A stretch of 64,000 bases of DNA from Thermoplasmata archaeon (GTDB lineage: Archaea; Thermoplasmatota; Thermoplasmata; Halarchaeoplasmatales; Halarchaeoplasmataceae), in contig PUNK01000004.1 of the NCBI GenBank assembly GCA_003552585.1, positions 1 to 64,000 on the forward strand, given 5' to 3'. The notes beneath the pieces are model-generated. The model did not search any database, was not told the DNA's origin, and saw nothing but the letters and a program-made list of their open reading frames with translations. Numbering within the stretch: the stretch's first letter is position 1; each line of letters starts with the position of its first letter. The position numbers were made by a program, and so were the translations under genes. Shown piece by piece: positions 24,078 to 34,092 of this stretch.

Positions 24078-25082
24078 ATGACATTGAAAGAGGGGTGCAA
24101 AACAACTATTGAAACATGCCTTGGACTCACTGAAGACGATAGAGTAGTTATTGTAGCAGACGAACAAAGTGAGGACATAGGTCTAGCACTCCGAAAAGCT
24201 TCTCTTGAAATCACACCTCAAACAAGGTATTATAAACTTGAATTATACGAAAATAGACCAGTTTCTAAACTCCCCGAACCGATCAAAAAATCAACTGAAA
24301 AGGCAACTGCATCCATATGGACCGCAGGAGTGATCAAAGGTGAGCTAGAAACCGTAAGAAGGCCATTTATCAAAGCTGCTCTGATGAATGGAAGATTAGC
24401 CCACATGGTTGGAATTACCAAGGAGTCCATGGAAAGTGCAGTGGCTGTGGATTACAACAGTGTCGAAAAATTTACAAAAAAAATTCTAGGCATGGCCAAG
24501 AGATGTGATACATTCAAAGTGAAAACTGAAAAAGGTACTGACTTTGAAGCAGAAGTAGGAGTTTATAAATGGGTTGCTTCAACTGGGATCATCAGAGGAG
24601 TGGGAAGTTGGTACAATATTCCTGCAGGCATGATATACACCACCCCTTCATCTATGAAAGGAACAGTAGTTATCGACGGAACCTTGGGAGAACATTTTGA
24701 AAGAAAATACAACCTCTCAGATATTGAAGAAGCTCCGATAGAGATTAAGATCAAAGATAACCCAAAACCAGAGGCTGTCAAAGTCTCCTGTGAAAACAAG
24801 GAATTGGAAGAGGACTTAAAAAAGTATATCGGGCAGCATAAATGCTCATCGTATATAGGTGAAATAGGATTGGGAACAAACATATTTATCGAGGCGTTGT
24901 CCGGAAAGATAGTCCAAGATGAAAAATACCCTGCACTGCATATAGCCTGTGGAGACCCTGAAGGGGATATGACATTTGCAGGATGGAGTTGTCCAGAACA
25001 TTTAGATATGATAGTCCAAAAGCCAGACATTTGGTTTGATTATAAGAAAATTATGGAGAAAGGATCTTATCTGGTGGAATAA
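24078..25082 (+). CDS. M29-family aminopeptidase
   Basis: About 334 residues of the M29 (aminopeptidase T / AmpS) family, metal-dependent cytosolic aminopeptidases that act late in peptide breakdown. Blocks include EDDRVVIVADEQSEDIGLAL, PAGMIYTTPSSMKGTVVIDG, IGEIGLGTN and HIACGDPEG near the C-terminus (metal ligands). I start at ATG 24078 (MTLKEGCKTT): an AATATATT box about 28 nt upstream supports a leaderless start, and the track's ATG 24051 lies within that box. A second relative is at 50476-51519. Confidence 0.8.
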   Translation: MTLKEGCKTTIETCLGLTEDDRVVIVADEQSEDIGLALRKASLEITPQTRYYKLELYENRPVSKLPEPIKKSTEKATASIWTAGVIKGELETVRRPFIKAALMNGRLAHMVGITKESMESAVAVDYNSVEKFTKKILGMAKRCDTFKVKTEKGTDFEAEVGVYKWVASTGIIRGVGSWYNIPAGMIYTTPSSMKGTVVIDGTLGEHFERKYNLSDIEEAPIEIKIKDNPKPEAVKVSCENKELEEDLKKYIGQHKCSSYIGEIGLGTNIFIEALSGKIVQDEKYPALHIACGDPEGDMTFAGWSCPEHLDMIVQKPDIWFDYKKIMEKGSYLVE

Positions 25083-25103
25083 CCTTAAAGAGTAACTACT
25101 ATC

Positions 25104-25736
25104 TCAAGGACCTTCACCAAAAAATTTGTTTACCTTGGTAAGAAATAATGGAGAATCAGTTTCATTTTGATCCTTCTTATCAAGAGCATTTAAAACTGAA
25201 TGAATGTCTCGTTGAGCTTTTTCTATAGGTTGATTAGTATTGATTATATACCAATCGTCTAAAAGGCGTAGGGCCTTTTCTCTTACTCTTCTAAGCGAAG
25301 AAATATTCTCAAACATCTCAACTTCTTTCCTCTTTTGTATTCGTTTTATCGATTCCTCTGGTCTGACATCCAAAAAAAACTTGTATTCAGTATCTGGAAG
25401 TATGCTGTGGAAAAAAGAATAAAGGCTTTTGGCCATAGGATAGGGTAAGTATGCTGCGCCACATATATATCTCACGAAAATCAAGGTATCCGTTTGGTCA
25501 TAATACTTTCTTATTGAATTCATAACATCCATAGCATAGTGAAATGATGCTTTTGTCCGGTCCTTTTTGCCCTGGCCTAAAAGAGCAAGCTTTGCCTTCC
25601 GCCCAAAAATGCAATCCGTCGTGGGATGTGAACGAATTATGACCCTTTCACCAATGGATTCGTACCTCTCCTTTATCATCCGTGCGTGGGTGTCTTTACC
25701 TGCGGCATCCAAACCATCCAGCACGATGAATCTCAT
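25104..25736 (-). CDS. thymidylate kinase-like P-loop kinase
   Basis: 210 residues. The N-terminal FIVLDGLDAAGKDTHARMI is the P-loop of the dTMP kinase family, followed by IRSHPTTDC, a conserved FVRYICGAAYLPYP segment and the lid KRIQKRKEVEMFENISSL. The probable reaction is NMP phosphorylation (dTMP to dTDP). Sequence is divergent in the DRY-like region (FVRY), so it may be a paralogue with a different substrate. It lies 5 nt after the dolichol/phytol kinase-like gene, forming an operon. Confidence 0.75.
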   Translation of the reverse strand: MRFIVLDGLDAAGKDTHARMIKERYESIGERVIIRSHPTTDCIFGRKAKLALLGQGKKDRTKASFHYAMDVMNSIRKYYDQTDTLIFVRYICGAAYLPYPMAKSLYSFFHSILPDTEYKFFLDVRPEESIKRIQKRKEVEMFENISSLRRVREKALRLLDDWYIINTNQPIEKAQRDIHSVLNALDKKDQNETDSPLFLTKVNKFFGEGP

Positions 25737-25741
25737 TATAA

Positions 25742-26401
25742 CTAAACTCCATACACAAAGATGTAATAAAAGATTGCGGCTATTAAAGAACAGGATAAAT
25801 TGTCTAAACCTTTAGGAACAAATGCTTCAGCCACGGTGGCGATAAGAGCTACGAGAGGTATTATAATTAAGTTGTTAGGGATTCTGTTGAAAAAAATTAA
25901 AGCTACAATCATCATTAGAAATGTAGCTAAAAACATGCTGAGAGAACCTTCGATACTTTTAGTATCACCCCATATAACAAAACAGGTTTTTCCAAATTTT
26001 TTGCCTATAAGGGATGCAAAACCATCTCCATAAGACATGGCTACGATACCTATAGCGATTACTTCAAGGTTATTAAAAAATACAAAGGCCAAAACCGTCC
26101 AAGAGATAGAGTAATAAACCAAACCAAGACTATGACCTTTAGCAGAAGTTTTGCTCATTAAATCTATGGGAGAGTAAGGAGAAATGAGGAAGGTTAAAAC
26201 AATAAAAGGGGCTGCGGCTAAGAATACGATCACCATCCGAGTTTCAAATAGCGGTAGGATGAAAATTATGTTTCCAACCATGATATGAAGAAATTTTCGA
26301 CCGTGTAAACTGTTGTTTTTAAAAATATTCTCGGATGCTAATAATACCAGGAATACATATATATATACTACAAATAGGCCCAAAAGATCTCCTGAGGTCA
26401 T
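25742..26401 (-). CDS. dolichol/phytol kinase-like membrane protein
   Basis: 219 residues with about 6-7 membrane helices. The motif SYGDGFASLIGKKFGK, then KSIEGSLSMF and EAFVPKGLDNLS, are typical of the CTP-dependent polyprenol kinase group (Sec59/VTE5) related to CDP-diglyceride synthases. In archaea such enzymes phosphorylate dolichol or geranylgeraniol for lipid and glycan synthesis. It is cotranscribed with the downstream dTMP-kinase-like gene (5-nt gap), perhaps through nucleotide or phosphate chemistry. The exact alcohol substrate is not readable. Confidence 0.75.
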   Translation of the reverse strand: MTSGDLLGLFVVYIYVFLVLLASENIFKNNSLHGRKFLHIMVGNIIFILPLFETRMVIVFLAAAPFIVLTFLISPYSPIDLMSKTSAKGHSLGLVYYSISWTVLAFVFFNNLEVIAIGIVAMSYGDGFASLIGKKFGKTCFVIWGDTKSIEGSLSMFLATFLMMIVALIFFNRIPNNLIIIPLVALIATVAEAFVPKGLDNLSCSLIAAIFYYIFVYGV

Positions 26402-26457
26402 CGGATTCGTTAATAATTCAAAGTATTTAAATTTGAGTAAGCTTTATCCTTATAATC

Positions 26458-27015
26458 ATGTCTTGGATAAAAGAGATTAACGAGGAAAATGCTGAGGGAA
26501 AATTAAAAGAACTATACGAGGCTATAGGTAGTAAAAGAGGAAAATTGTCTAACATAATGAAAGTTCATAGTTTGAACCCAGAAGCTATGGAAGGGCACCT
26601 TGATCTTTACATGACGTTGATGTATAACTCTACTTCTCTAACTAGAGAAGAATCTGAACTGATAGGAGTTGTTGTATCTAGAACTAATAACTGTGACTAT
26701 TGTGTGAACCATCACGCTATTGCCTTAAATCATTACTGGAGAAATGATGATAAAATAGAGAAATTGATAACCGTGCCTCGTAAAGTAAGCTTCGGCGATA
26801 AACAAAGGGCTTTGATCGATTACTGCATCAAACTGACCGAAGAGCCGTCGAAGATAGAAAAAGGAGATATTGTATCCGTCAGGGAAGCAGGTTATACCGA
26901 TGAAGATATCCTAAACATCAACCTTACTGCCTGTTATTACAATTTCGTCAACAGGATAGCACTTGGACTGGGTGTATCTTACTCGTCAAAAGAGATGAGT
27001 GGCTATAAATATTAA
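26458..27015 (+). CDS. peroxidase-related AhpD-like protein
   Basis: 185 residues of the carboxymuconolactone decarboxylase/AhpD superfamily, subgroup of uncharacterised peroxidase-related enzymes. The redox motif is NNCDYCVNHHAIAL (CxxC with following His), preceded by the LTREESELIGVVVSR helix. Such proteins reduce peroxides or act with thiol relays. It has its own promoter (TTTAAATTTGAG upstream) and precedes the aldo/keto reductase in the same direction with a 65-nt gap, so the two may be separate units. Confidence 0.85.
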   Translation: MSWIKEINEENAEGKLKELYEAIGSKRGKLSNIMKVHSLNPEAMEGHLDLYMTLMYNSTSLTREESELIGVVVSRTNNCDYCVNHHAIALNHYWRNDDKIEKLITVPRKVSFGDKQRALIDYCIKLTEEPSKIEKGDIVSVREAGYTDEDILNINLTACYYNFVNRIALGLGVSYSSKEMSGYKY

Positions 27016-27079
27016 ACCATATGATATTTATTTGCGGAAGTATAAATAAGAACGGCCTCCTTGTTAAAGTGGTGATCTT

Positions 27080-28234
27080 ATGGAATATAGAAAAATTGGA
27101 GAGGACTCTGTTTCTGAAATAGGGATGGGTTGTTATGCACTGAGTGGAGCATACGGTTATGTGTCCGTTAAAGATTACATGAAAGTTATCCAAAGAGCTC
27201 ATGAATTAGGGGTGACCATTTTTGATACTGCTGATACCTATGGAGATGAAGCTGAGAGAGCTTTGGGCATGGCTCTAGCTCCTATGAGGAACGATGTTTT
27301 TATATCGACTAAAGTGGGGGTGAGGGGAAATAAACAACCTGATCTTTCTTATGAGGGAGTAAAATCAGCTTGCGAATCCAGTCTAAAACGCATGGAGTTA
27401 GATTATCTAGATCTTTATCTCATACATTTCGATGATCCCTATACACCTGTTCAAGAAACAATCACGGCTCTTGAAGATTTGAAATGTGAAGGAAAGATAA
27501 GATACTATGGAGTATCGCATCTTCCTGAAAAACGGATCGAAGAATACCTAGAAAAAGGGAATGTTTCCGTTGTAATGATGGAGTTCAGCGCAGTGGCAAG
27601 AGAGGCAAAAGAGACTCTTTTTCCTCTCTGCAAAAAACATGGGGCAGGTATCCTAGCTTTCAGCGTGACCGGGCGTGGGATACTTACAGGGAAATACGAC
27701 CAAGAAACAAAATTTGAGGAGGGGGATATACGTAATTTCGACCCTTTATTCAAGCACGCCAAATTCCAATCAGCTTTGAGAACCACAAAGAAATTAAAAG
27801 ATATCGGAGACCGATATGCTAAAACTCCGATCCAAGTGGGAATATCTTGGGTGCTCTCCCATCAAGAAGTGACTTCTGCATTAACAGGTCCGTCTTCTAT
27901 AACACACCTTGAAGAGAATCTGGAATCATCAGGTTGGAAGATCCCTAATTCAGAACTCGAAGAATTAGAAAAATTTTTTGAAAAAGAAGAAAGGAGATTG
28001 GCCAATGAAGAGGAAGAACTGGTTAAAGAAATATTGATAACACCTTTAAATAGATTCCAAGATAATATAGGTAACCTGGTATATGCTATGGAAAATGCGG
28101 TGAAGAGAGAAAAGATCAGTGAAGAAGAGTTGATGCCGTATTTTAAGAGATTGTGGAAATTGAAAGATAAACCTGATATAAAAGAGTTAGAACTCATAAG
28201 GAAGGAGTTAGAAAGGGAGATCTGCAGAGGATAA
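27080..28234 (+). CDS. aldo/keto reductase
   Basis: 384 residues. The AKR barrel covers about 1-300 with all four catalytic residues in view: Asp and Tyr in DTADTYGDE, Lys in STKVGV and His in LYLIHFDDP. The NADPH site appears as ITALEDLKCEGKIRYYGVS and the C-terminal SALTGPSSITHLEENL. An extra helical tail of about 80 residues, rich in Glu and Lys, follows and is not part of the standard fold. It probably reduces aldehydes or ketones; the substrate is unknown. It converges on the subtilisin gene with only 8 nt between. Confidence 0.88.
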   Translation: MEYRKIGEDSVSEIGMGCYALSGAYGYVSVKDYMKVIQRAHELGVTIFDTADTYGDEAERALGMALAPMRNDVFISTKVGVRGNKQPDLSYEGVKSACESSLKRMELDYLDLYLIHFDDPYTPVQETITALEDLKCEGKIRYYGVSHLPEKRIEEYLEKGNVSVVMMEFSAVAREAKETLFPLCKKHGAGILAFSVTGRGILTGKYDQETKFEEGDIRNFDPLFKHAKFQSALRTTKKLKDIGDRYAKTPIQVGISWVLSHQEVTSALTGPSSITHLEENLESSGWKIPNSELEELEKFFEKEERRLANEEEELVKEILITPLNRFQDNIGNLVYAMENAVKREKISEEELMPYFKRLWKLKDKPDIKELELIRKELEREICRG

Positions 28235-28242
28235 TTTCCATC

Positions 28243-31200
28243 TCAGTCCAAAATCTTGACTTTGATCGCAACTGCAATTATTAAAGCAAATACTCCAATG
28301 CCTCCAATCATAAGCCACCAATGATGAAAAATTTCCGAGTCTTCATCAATTGTAGTCAATTTTTCTTGAGATGCTTCACTTTCGCCTATTTCATTCACAG
28401 AAACTATATAATATTTGTAAGTAGTTCCTTCTTCAACGTTCTCATCTAAGAATGAGGTAGATGTTGATATACCTATAAGATAATCATCTCTGTACACATG
28501 ATAACGTTGGATAGGAGAACCTTGATCATCAGGTGCTTCCCACTCAAGTTCTACCGAATCTATATTACTGATTACTTTTATCGCCCTGATCCTCCTTGGG
28601 GGGCCGACGGGAGTTTCATTAACTTCCTCTGATTTGTTTCCTTCACCAGCATTATTAACAGCAGATATGGTATAATTATAGCTCACATTATTTTTCAATC
28701 CTTCGTCTATAAAAACAGGGAAAGATGTGTTATCTATCAAGGTGTCATTACGATAGACATTATAATATGTTATATCAGATCCGCCATCATCCGGTACTGT
28801 CCAGAGCAGTTCAATTGAACCATCGTAAGACTTAGTTTCAACCCACTCTATTATCCTGGGTGTTCCTATGGGTTTTGCAATAACCACCTCAGATAATTTG
28901 CCATCGCCTTCTTGATTAAAAGCTCGGACCTGATAGGTATATTTCACTCCATTTTTTACATCTATATCATTAAAAGTTGTGTTCTCTGTTTCTGATATTT
29001 TAACCCCCTGGCGATAAATATAATAGCCTTCTATAGGAAATCCTCCATCAGAGGGTGTGTCCCAATTTAACTCAACGCTAGAATCATATGCATTAGCTTT
29101 TAATTCTGTAACTTGGTCGGGAGCGCCTTGAGGTAAAGCAAATAAATCAACGGAAGGTTCCCCTTCCCCGATCCTATTGACTGCAGATATTTTATACCAG
29201 TATCCTACCCCATTATCGACATCGGTGTCCTCAAACCATCGCTCCTCAGTACTGGTGATAACTTCGCCATCTCTATAAATATTATAACATTCTATGGATG
29301 ATTTTCCATCTTCTGGTTCTTCCCAGATTAACTCGACATAACCATCTCCAGAGTCGACGTTTGAAGGGATTACTTTCCCAGGGATGGTTTGTGTTACATA
29401 GGCCTCAACGGTCCAGTTTTCATCCTCATACTGATCACGATATAATGCAGTTATTTTCTCACCTAATGATACTTTTAAAGAATTATCATTCATTTCCGGA
29501 GATAATAATATTTCCCCTTTGAATACACCCTCTTTCATCTCTTGTAAGGTTAATTCCTCACAGTCTGATTCACTCTCGATATCTATACTAAGTGAATCAT
29601 CACCTGCCCGGTTCAAATCTTGAACGGTTATTTCCATTTCATCCTTTTCACCGTACTCATATCTGTCAAGACTAATGTATGTCTCATCACTATATACTGC
29701 ATTTTGCATAACTATTGAGTAATCCTGGCTTGCTTCACCATCGTTGTTCGCATCAGCAGGGACATTTCTTCCAAATACCCTTACTTCATATTTTCCTGAA
29801 ACAGGGTCCTCGATATAAATATTCTGAACGTTGTTTACGTCATCGAAACCGTTCCCGTTAATATCAAAAGATGCCATCGTGTCCGTATCAGAGAATGTGA
29901 AACCAGTATCGCTAACACCATCACCTGTAGAATCGAATGCATTACCGATATAGGATCTGCCATCAGGAGAAATGATTTCTATATCTAAATTATTTTTAAG
30001 AGCTGGTGAATCCCAAACCTCTGCACTTTCGTCAGTCCATGCCAGAGTTATCTTGAGAGGTTCAGAGGGATCTTCTGCTTCGATCGTATAGGTGTCCTTT
30101 TCTCCTGTATTAAGGGATGATCGTTGATCATATAATAAAAAGTTATGCGGTGGATCGATCATAGGAACAAGATTTACCATTCCCCAGCCCTCTTTCTGGT
30201 TGGGGATTGAACCGGTATTACCTTCGCTGTCACAAAGATCATATGCTGTATTGATAAGAAGAGCTTTTACCATTGCAGGACTAGGTTTATAACCATAATT
30301 TCCTTCATACCATTCAACGACGACTGCTGCAGCTCCTGAAACTGCGGGGGTAGACATAGATGTACCGGACATATCTACGTAACCACCTTCAGGGGTGGTC
30401 GATATTACGCCTGAACCTGGTGCGACAACATCAGGTTTTACACGGTTGTCTTCAGTCCATCCTTGGGAGCTAAAGAACGCTACGTTTTCGGGATTTTCAG
30501 CATCTACTTCCCCAAATTCGCTCTCTAAATCAGGTATAAAGTTCTCGGTAGCCCCAACAGAAATCACATTCTTTCCCGTGGCCGGAGGGCCAATGGTATT
30601 CTCTCCATCCATGCCTGAATTACCTGCAGCTACAGTAATAATCATGGGTCGATTATGACCTGTATCCCTATCTGAATCTCTAACTGCTTCATCGAAAGAA
30701 GCTGAAAGAGAGGTATATTCGTTAAGATTGGCTGTATCACCCCAGGAATTCGAATGGACGTATGCATCGGCATTCTGTTTGGCTTCTTCCATCAATTCGA
30801 AAACATCGGCCGGACCAGCATATTCCGCAGCTGGCCAGCCGAGCTCAAAGATCTTTTGAGCATGAAGTTCTGCACCAGGTGCAAGACCCTGGCCAGCATA
30901 GTATGGACCCATTTCATCAGTGGATGTTGAATCCTCCAGTGTGAATGCCCTTCCTTGGTGTGTATCACCTGCAATAGAACCAGCACAATGGGTACCGTGT
31001 CCATGTTCATCCTCCCAAGAATGCAAATCTTCCCAGTACTTTCCACTGATGACTCTGTCGGTGAAATCAGGATGACCGGCGTTTCCAACACTACCATCCC
31101 CTATACCTGTGTCTGCAACTGCAACTACTACATCCTTACCAGTGTATCCTAGTTGATTTGCGTAAGCTCCAAAATCACCTTCACCGCGGTAGGGGTTATA

Positions 31201-32070
31201 TGGATCTTCATCAGGGTCCCAGACCCATGTACCACCACCTATGATTTGTGTTGCAACCTCATCCCTAAGTTCTAATTTGGGTTGAGGGGAAATATGATAA
31301 ACAAGTTCCATATGTGCTATTGATCTCAAAGAATCGGTATCTTGGACATTAGCTTGTATCCTCGTGCCAGAGGGAGTAGTTACAATACGTTCAATAGATG
31401 CCAATGATTCTAACTTTTGAAGTAAAGAACCGTCTAAGTCAGTAAGCAATTTGATCTCAACTTGACCTGGTGTGGTATCCTCGAGAATCTTGAAGTCAGG
31501 ATGATACATCTCAACCCAATCCACATAATGAAGATCCTCCACCCTCTCAGCTTTTTCGGGAGTCATCACAACCTCATAAGCGTAGTTAGGTACATAGTTA
31601 ATCACGTCCACACCCATCTCGTTGAGTTCAAGCTTCCATTGAGAGCTTACAGGTCCGATCATCTGTAATATGTATAGGCCTTCATCACCTGGTTCGTATT
31701 TTTGTAAACTAAGATTTGAATTAAGGTCAGATAATGCTGTCGTCTCCAGATCAATTGTTCTCCCTTTAATATGCAGTTTGTTTCTGTAATCCATTGTACA
31801 AAAATTGTAATCAAGTTGTTCTAACTCTTCAACTTGGTCCTCTGTTGTACTCAAAAGAGCGTAATTGCCATATTGGTCCACGATCTCATAATTTCGATTT
31901 TTTAAGTCTTCTACATCTTCGTCAACATCATCTAATCTGAGTTTGACAATTGTATCTTCCATATCATGTTCTAACCGACCCTTTACCATTGTGTCAGTAG
32001 GTATGAACAAGAGGGATATCAAAAGTACAAGAACGGTAAAAAGCATTGCGATTTTGTGTTCAAATTGCAT
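28243..32070 (-). CDS. membrane-anchored subtilisin-like (S8) protease with Fn3 domains
   Basis: 1275 residues. There is a signal peptide at about 1-28. A propeptide-like region (30-290) shares sequence with the gene at the left edge of the window. The S8 domain has its triad in AVADTGIGDG (Asp), HGHGTHCAGS (His) and DMSGTSMSTPAVSG (Ser). A pre-peptidase-like beta domain with calcium-binding-type DINGNGFDD and DANNDGEAS follows. Four fibronectin type III repeats come next, each with a YNIYRDG- or YYIYRQG-like strand and a YKISAVN-like strand. The C-terminal helix IGGIGVFALIIAVAIK anchors it. It degrades extracellular protein and feeds the peptide importers. TTTATATAAA upstream is its likely TATA box. 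Confidence 0.92.
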   Translation of the reverse strand: MQFEHKIAMLFTVLVLLISLLFIPTDTMVKGRLEHDMEDTIVKLRLDDVDEDVEDLKNRNYEIVDQYGNYALLSTTEDQVEELEQLDYNFCTMDYRNKLHIKGRTIDLETTALSDLNSNLSLQKYEPGDEGLYILQMIGPVSSQWKLELNEMGVDVINYVPNYAYEVVMTPEKAERVEDLHYVDWVEMYHPDFKILEDTTPGQVEIKLLTDLDGSLLQKLESLASIERIVTTPSGTRIQANVQDTDSLRSIAHMELVYHISPQPKLELRDEVATQIIGGGTWVWDPDEDPYNPYRGEGDFGAYANQLGYTGKDVVVAVADTGIGDGSVGNAGHPDFTDRVISGKYWEDLHSWEDEHGHGTHCAGSIAGDTHQGRAFTLEDSTSTDEMGPYYAGQGLAPGAELHAQKIFELGWPAAEYAGPADVFELMEEAKQNADAYVHSNSWGDTANLNEYTSLSASFDEAVRDSDRDTGHNRPMIITVAAGNSGMDGENTIGPPATGKNVISVGATENFIPDLESEFGEVDAENPENVAFFSSQGWTEDNRVKPDVVAPGSGVISTTPEGGYVDMSGTSMSTPAVSGAAAVVVEWYEGNYGYKPSPAMVKALLINTAYDLCDSEGNTGSIPNQKEGWGMVNLVPMIDPPHNFLLYDQRSSLNTGEKDTYTIEAEDPSEPLKITLAWTDESAEVWDSPALKNNLDIEIISPDGRSYIGNAFDSTGDGVSDTGFTFSDTDTMASFDINGNGFDDVNNVQNIYIEDPVSGKYEVRVFGRNVPADANNDGEASQDYSIVMQNAVYSDETYISLDRYEYGEKDEMEITVQDLNRAGDDSLSIDIESESDCEELTLQEMKEGVFKGEILLSPEMNDNSLKVSLGEKITALYRDQYEDENWTVEAYVTQTIPGKVIPSNVDSGDGYVELIWEEPEDGKSSIECYNIYRDGEVITSTEERWFEDTDVDNGVGYWYKISAVNRIGEGEPSVDLFALPQGAPDQVTELKANAYDSSVELNWDTPSDGGFPIEGYYIYRQGVKISETENTTFNDIDVKNGVKYTYQVRAFNQEGDGKLSEVVIAKPIGTPRIIEWVETKSYDGSIELLWTVPDDGGSDITYYNVYRNDTLIDNTSFPVFIDEGLKNNVSYNYTISAVNNAGEGNKSEEVNETPVGPPRRIRAIKVISNIDSVELEWEAPDDQGSPIQRYHVYRDDYLIGISTSTSFLDENVEEGTTYKYYIVSVNEIGESEASQEKLTTIDEDSEIFHHWWLMIGGIGVFALIIAVAIKVKILD

Positions 32071-32162
32071 ATTATGGCCTCATATACGTGTTGAAAATAT
32101 GTTTTTATATAAAAAACCTAGGACCTAATCTATTAGAATACTCTTTGATCTAATTGGTGATA

Positions 32163-33656
32163 TCATCCATTGCGATTCCAAATACCCAACAACCTTCTAG
32201 ATCCCCATAAGCTATTTACCTCGTAAACAGCTAATGCATCCTCATAGATATCGATTAAGTTAAAAGAATTCCCCATTACACTTCTCTGATATACACTGCT
32301 GGTAGAATTGGCATTGACAATAACCGTTTTACCTACCTTTGCAGCATACGGATGAGAAGATGTTCCAGTTAAAACAAGATCTATCTCAGCATCAACAACT
32401 TCCCTGAGCAAATCGCCGCTGTCTTCTAGAAGCCCTTTCTCCCTGCTGTGGGGTATCGGTATAAGATTATGATGTAAAAAGATAGCTTTGATGCCTTCTG
32501 AGCTCTCATGAAGCTTTTTGAATAATGCTTTCCTCTGTGTATCGCCTACAATCCCAACAGGTGAGTCGTATTGAGATGAGGATACCCCCTGAAATACAAC
32601 ATCCTCGGTCTTATATTTTTGATCAAACGAGTCCATATATTTAGGAAAAAGATGGTAACCGAGATAATTTAAGTCTCTGCCCGCAGGAGTAAATAAGATA
32701 GGACCATCAACTGTAGAAAACAAACGGACCGCCAGCTCATAATCTTGAGTGATCCCCTCTCTTACTATCCCGCCACAGTGCACTATCAGGTCTGGTTCTA
32801 ATCTGTTTATAGTCATAATAGCATTTTTAAAATGCTTTCTCAAGAATGATCGGTCATTAGAAATGAAAGTGTTTGATAAATGAGCAACTCTAAAAATTTT
32901 CGACCCAAAATCATAGAAAACTCGATTTCTTTTTCTCGAATATTTTCTTTCTGATTTTCTACCATCGACTCTTACAGTTGTGAAGCTCTGTTCTCTATCT
33001 CCAATCTCAATAACGTTATAGGAGTTAACATCTCCATAGCGAGTTTTTACAGAAGAAGTTGTTCCAGCATTGACAAACAAAGTATTCTCTACTTTATGTA
33101 CATTAGGATAATGTCTGTGTCCAGATAAAACAAGGTCCACATCTCCTTTAATTAATAGGTCCAGGATATCTCCAGCATTTGATAATACATTACGCTCTCT
33201 TCCTGCCATAGGTATTGGTATGATATGATGATGAATTAAAACAACTTTCAAACCAGCATCGGTGTACTTTTGAAGAATATCTTTGATTAGATCAAATTTT
33301 ACCATACCTACTCGGCCCTCATCACTATCAGCTATCGCACTGTTCACATAGATAATTATTCCATCGTCTATCTCTTTATAACCATTTACCGGCCCTATAT
33401 GATCTTCAAATAATTTTAAGCCTCCATTTCGTGCATCATGGTTGCCAGGTATGACGATATGGGGGATCTTGATTTTCTTAAAGAACCTCCTAGCCTCTAT
33501 ATATTCATCCTTCCTTCCTGATTGTGTTACATCTCCACTATGTATAAGAAGGGAAAACCCACTATTATTTATCCTGTCTAGTAAAGAATACAGGAGCTTT
33601 CTATTGAAATCGCTCTCACTTCCGAAGTGGGTGTCCGAAATTTGACATATTTTCAT
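32163..33656 (-). CDS. tandem metallophosphoesterase, second domain inactive
   Basis: 497 residues made of two calcineurin-type phosphoesterase domains. Domain 1 (about 1-230) has every metal ligand: SDTHFGS, HSGDVTQSG, IPGNHDARN, LIHHH and LSGHRH. Domain 2 (about 255-480) aligns along its length, but the ligands are changed: LSNTFIS, VHCGGIVREG, TPAGRDLNY and LTGTSSH; only the HH pair is kept. So one half is probably catalytic and the other structural or ligand-binding. It starts 1 nt after the CBS gene and is the last gene of the cyclic diphosphoglycerate operon, which suggests hydrolysis of a phosphoester related to cDPG. That is inference. Confidence 0.85.
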   Translation of the reverse strand: MKICQISDTHFGSESDFNRKLLYSLLDRINNSGFSLLIHSGDVTQSGRKDEYIEARRFFKKIKIPHIVIPGNHDARNGGLKLFEDHIGPVNGYKEIDDGIIIYVNSAIADSDEGRVGMVKFDLIKDILQKYTDAGLKVVLIHHHIIPIPMAGRERNVLSNAGDILDLLIKGDVDLVLSGHRHYPNVHKVENTLFVNAGTTSSVKTRYGDVNSYNVIEIGDREQSFTTVRVDGRKSERKYSRKRNRVFYDFGSKIFRVAHLSNTFISNDRSFLRKHFKNAIMTINRLEPDLIVHCGGIVREGITQDYELAVRLFSTVDGPILFTPAGRDLNYLGYHLFPKYMDSFDQKYKTEDVVFQGVSSSQYDSPVGIVGDTQRKALFKKLHESSEGIKAIFLHHNLIPIPHSREKGLLEDSGDLLREVVDAEIDLVLTGTSSHPYAAKVGKTVIVNANSTSSVYQRSVMGNSFNLIDIYEDALAVYEVNSLWGSRRLLGIWNRNG

Positions 33657-33657
33657 T

Positions 33658-34092
33658 TCACTCCCTCGAAATGTAGGTGTCGAGTGAATGTCTCTTTATA
33701 TCCAAAAGATCAGTCAGGGTAACTATACCAACAACATCCGTTCCCTCTGTTACAAGGAGATGTTTTATATTTTTCTTGGTCATCGTGTCTAAAGCCTCTT
33801 GTACAGTAATATCGATATCCTCAGTTATCAATTCCTCAATCATTATTTCCTCCACACTAATTCCAGGGTCCAAGCCTTCTGCAACCACCTTACGCTTTAT
33901 ATCACCATCGGTTATAAACCCGATGATACTTCCTTCTTCAACAACTGCAAGAGAACTAATATTGAACTCTACCATCTTCTTTGCTGCCTCCTGCACAGTC
34001 CTATAAGATTCTATCTCTATCAAACGTTTGCTCACAAAATTTCTTATAGGTTGGTCGAGGTCGTACATTTTAGGGAGCTCCCCGTTCAACAT
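33658..34092 (-). CDS. CBS-domain pair protein
   Basis: 144 residues holding two CBS domains (about 20-70 and 80-140), with the usual pattern VEFNISSLAVVEEGSIIGFITDGDI and TKKNIKHLLVTEGTDVVGIVTLTDL. CBS pairs bind adenine nucleotides and sense energy state. The ATG at 34092 follows GAGGAGG inside the end of the kinase gene; ATG 34068 is an alternative. Its place between 2-phosphoglycerate kinase and the phosphoesterase suggests it regulates that pathway, for example by sensing AMP/ATP. Confidence 0.85.
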   Translation of the reverse strand: MLNGELPKMYDLDQPIRNFVSKRLIEIESYRTVQEAAKKMVEFNISSLAVVEEGSIIGFITDGDIKRKVVAEGLDPGISVEEIMIEELITEDIDITVQEALDTMTKKNIKHLLVTEGTDVVGIVTLTDLLDIKRHSLDTYISRE

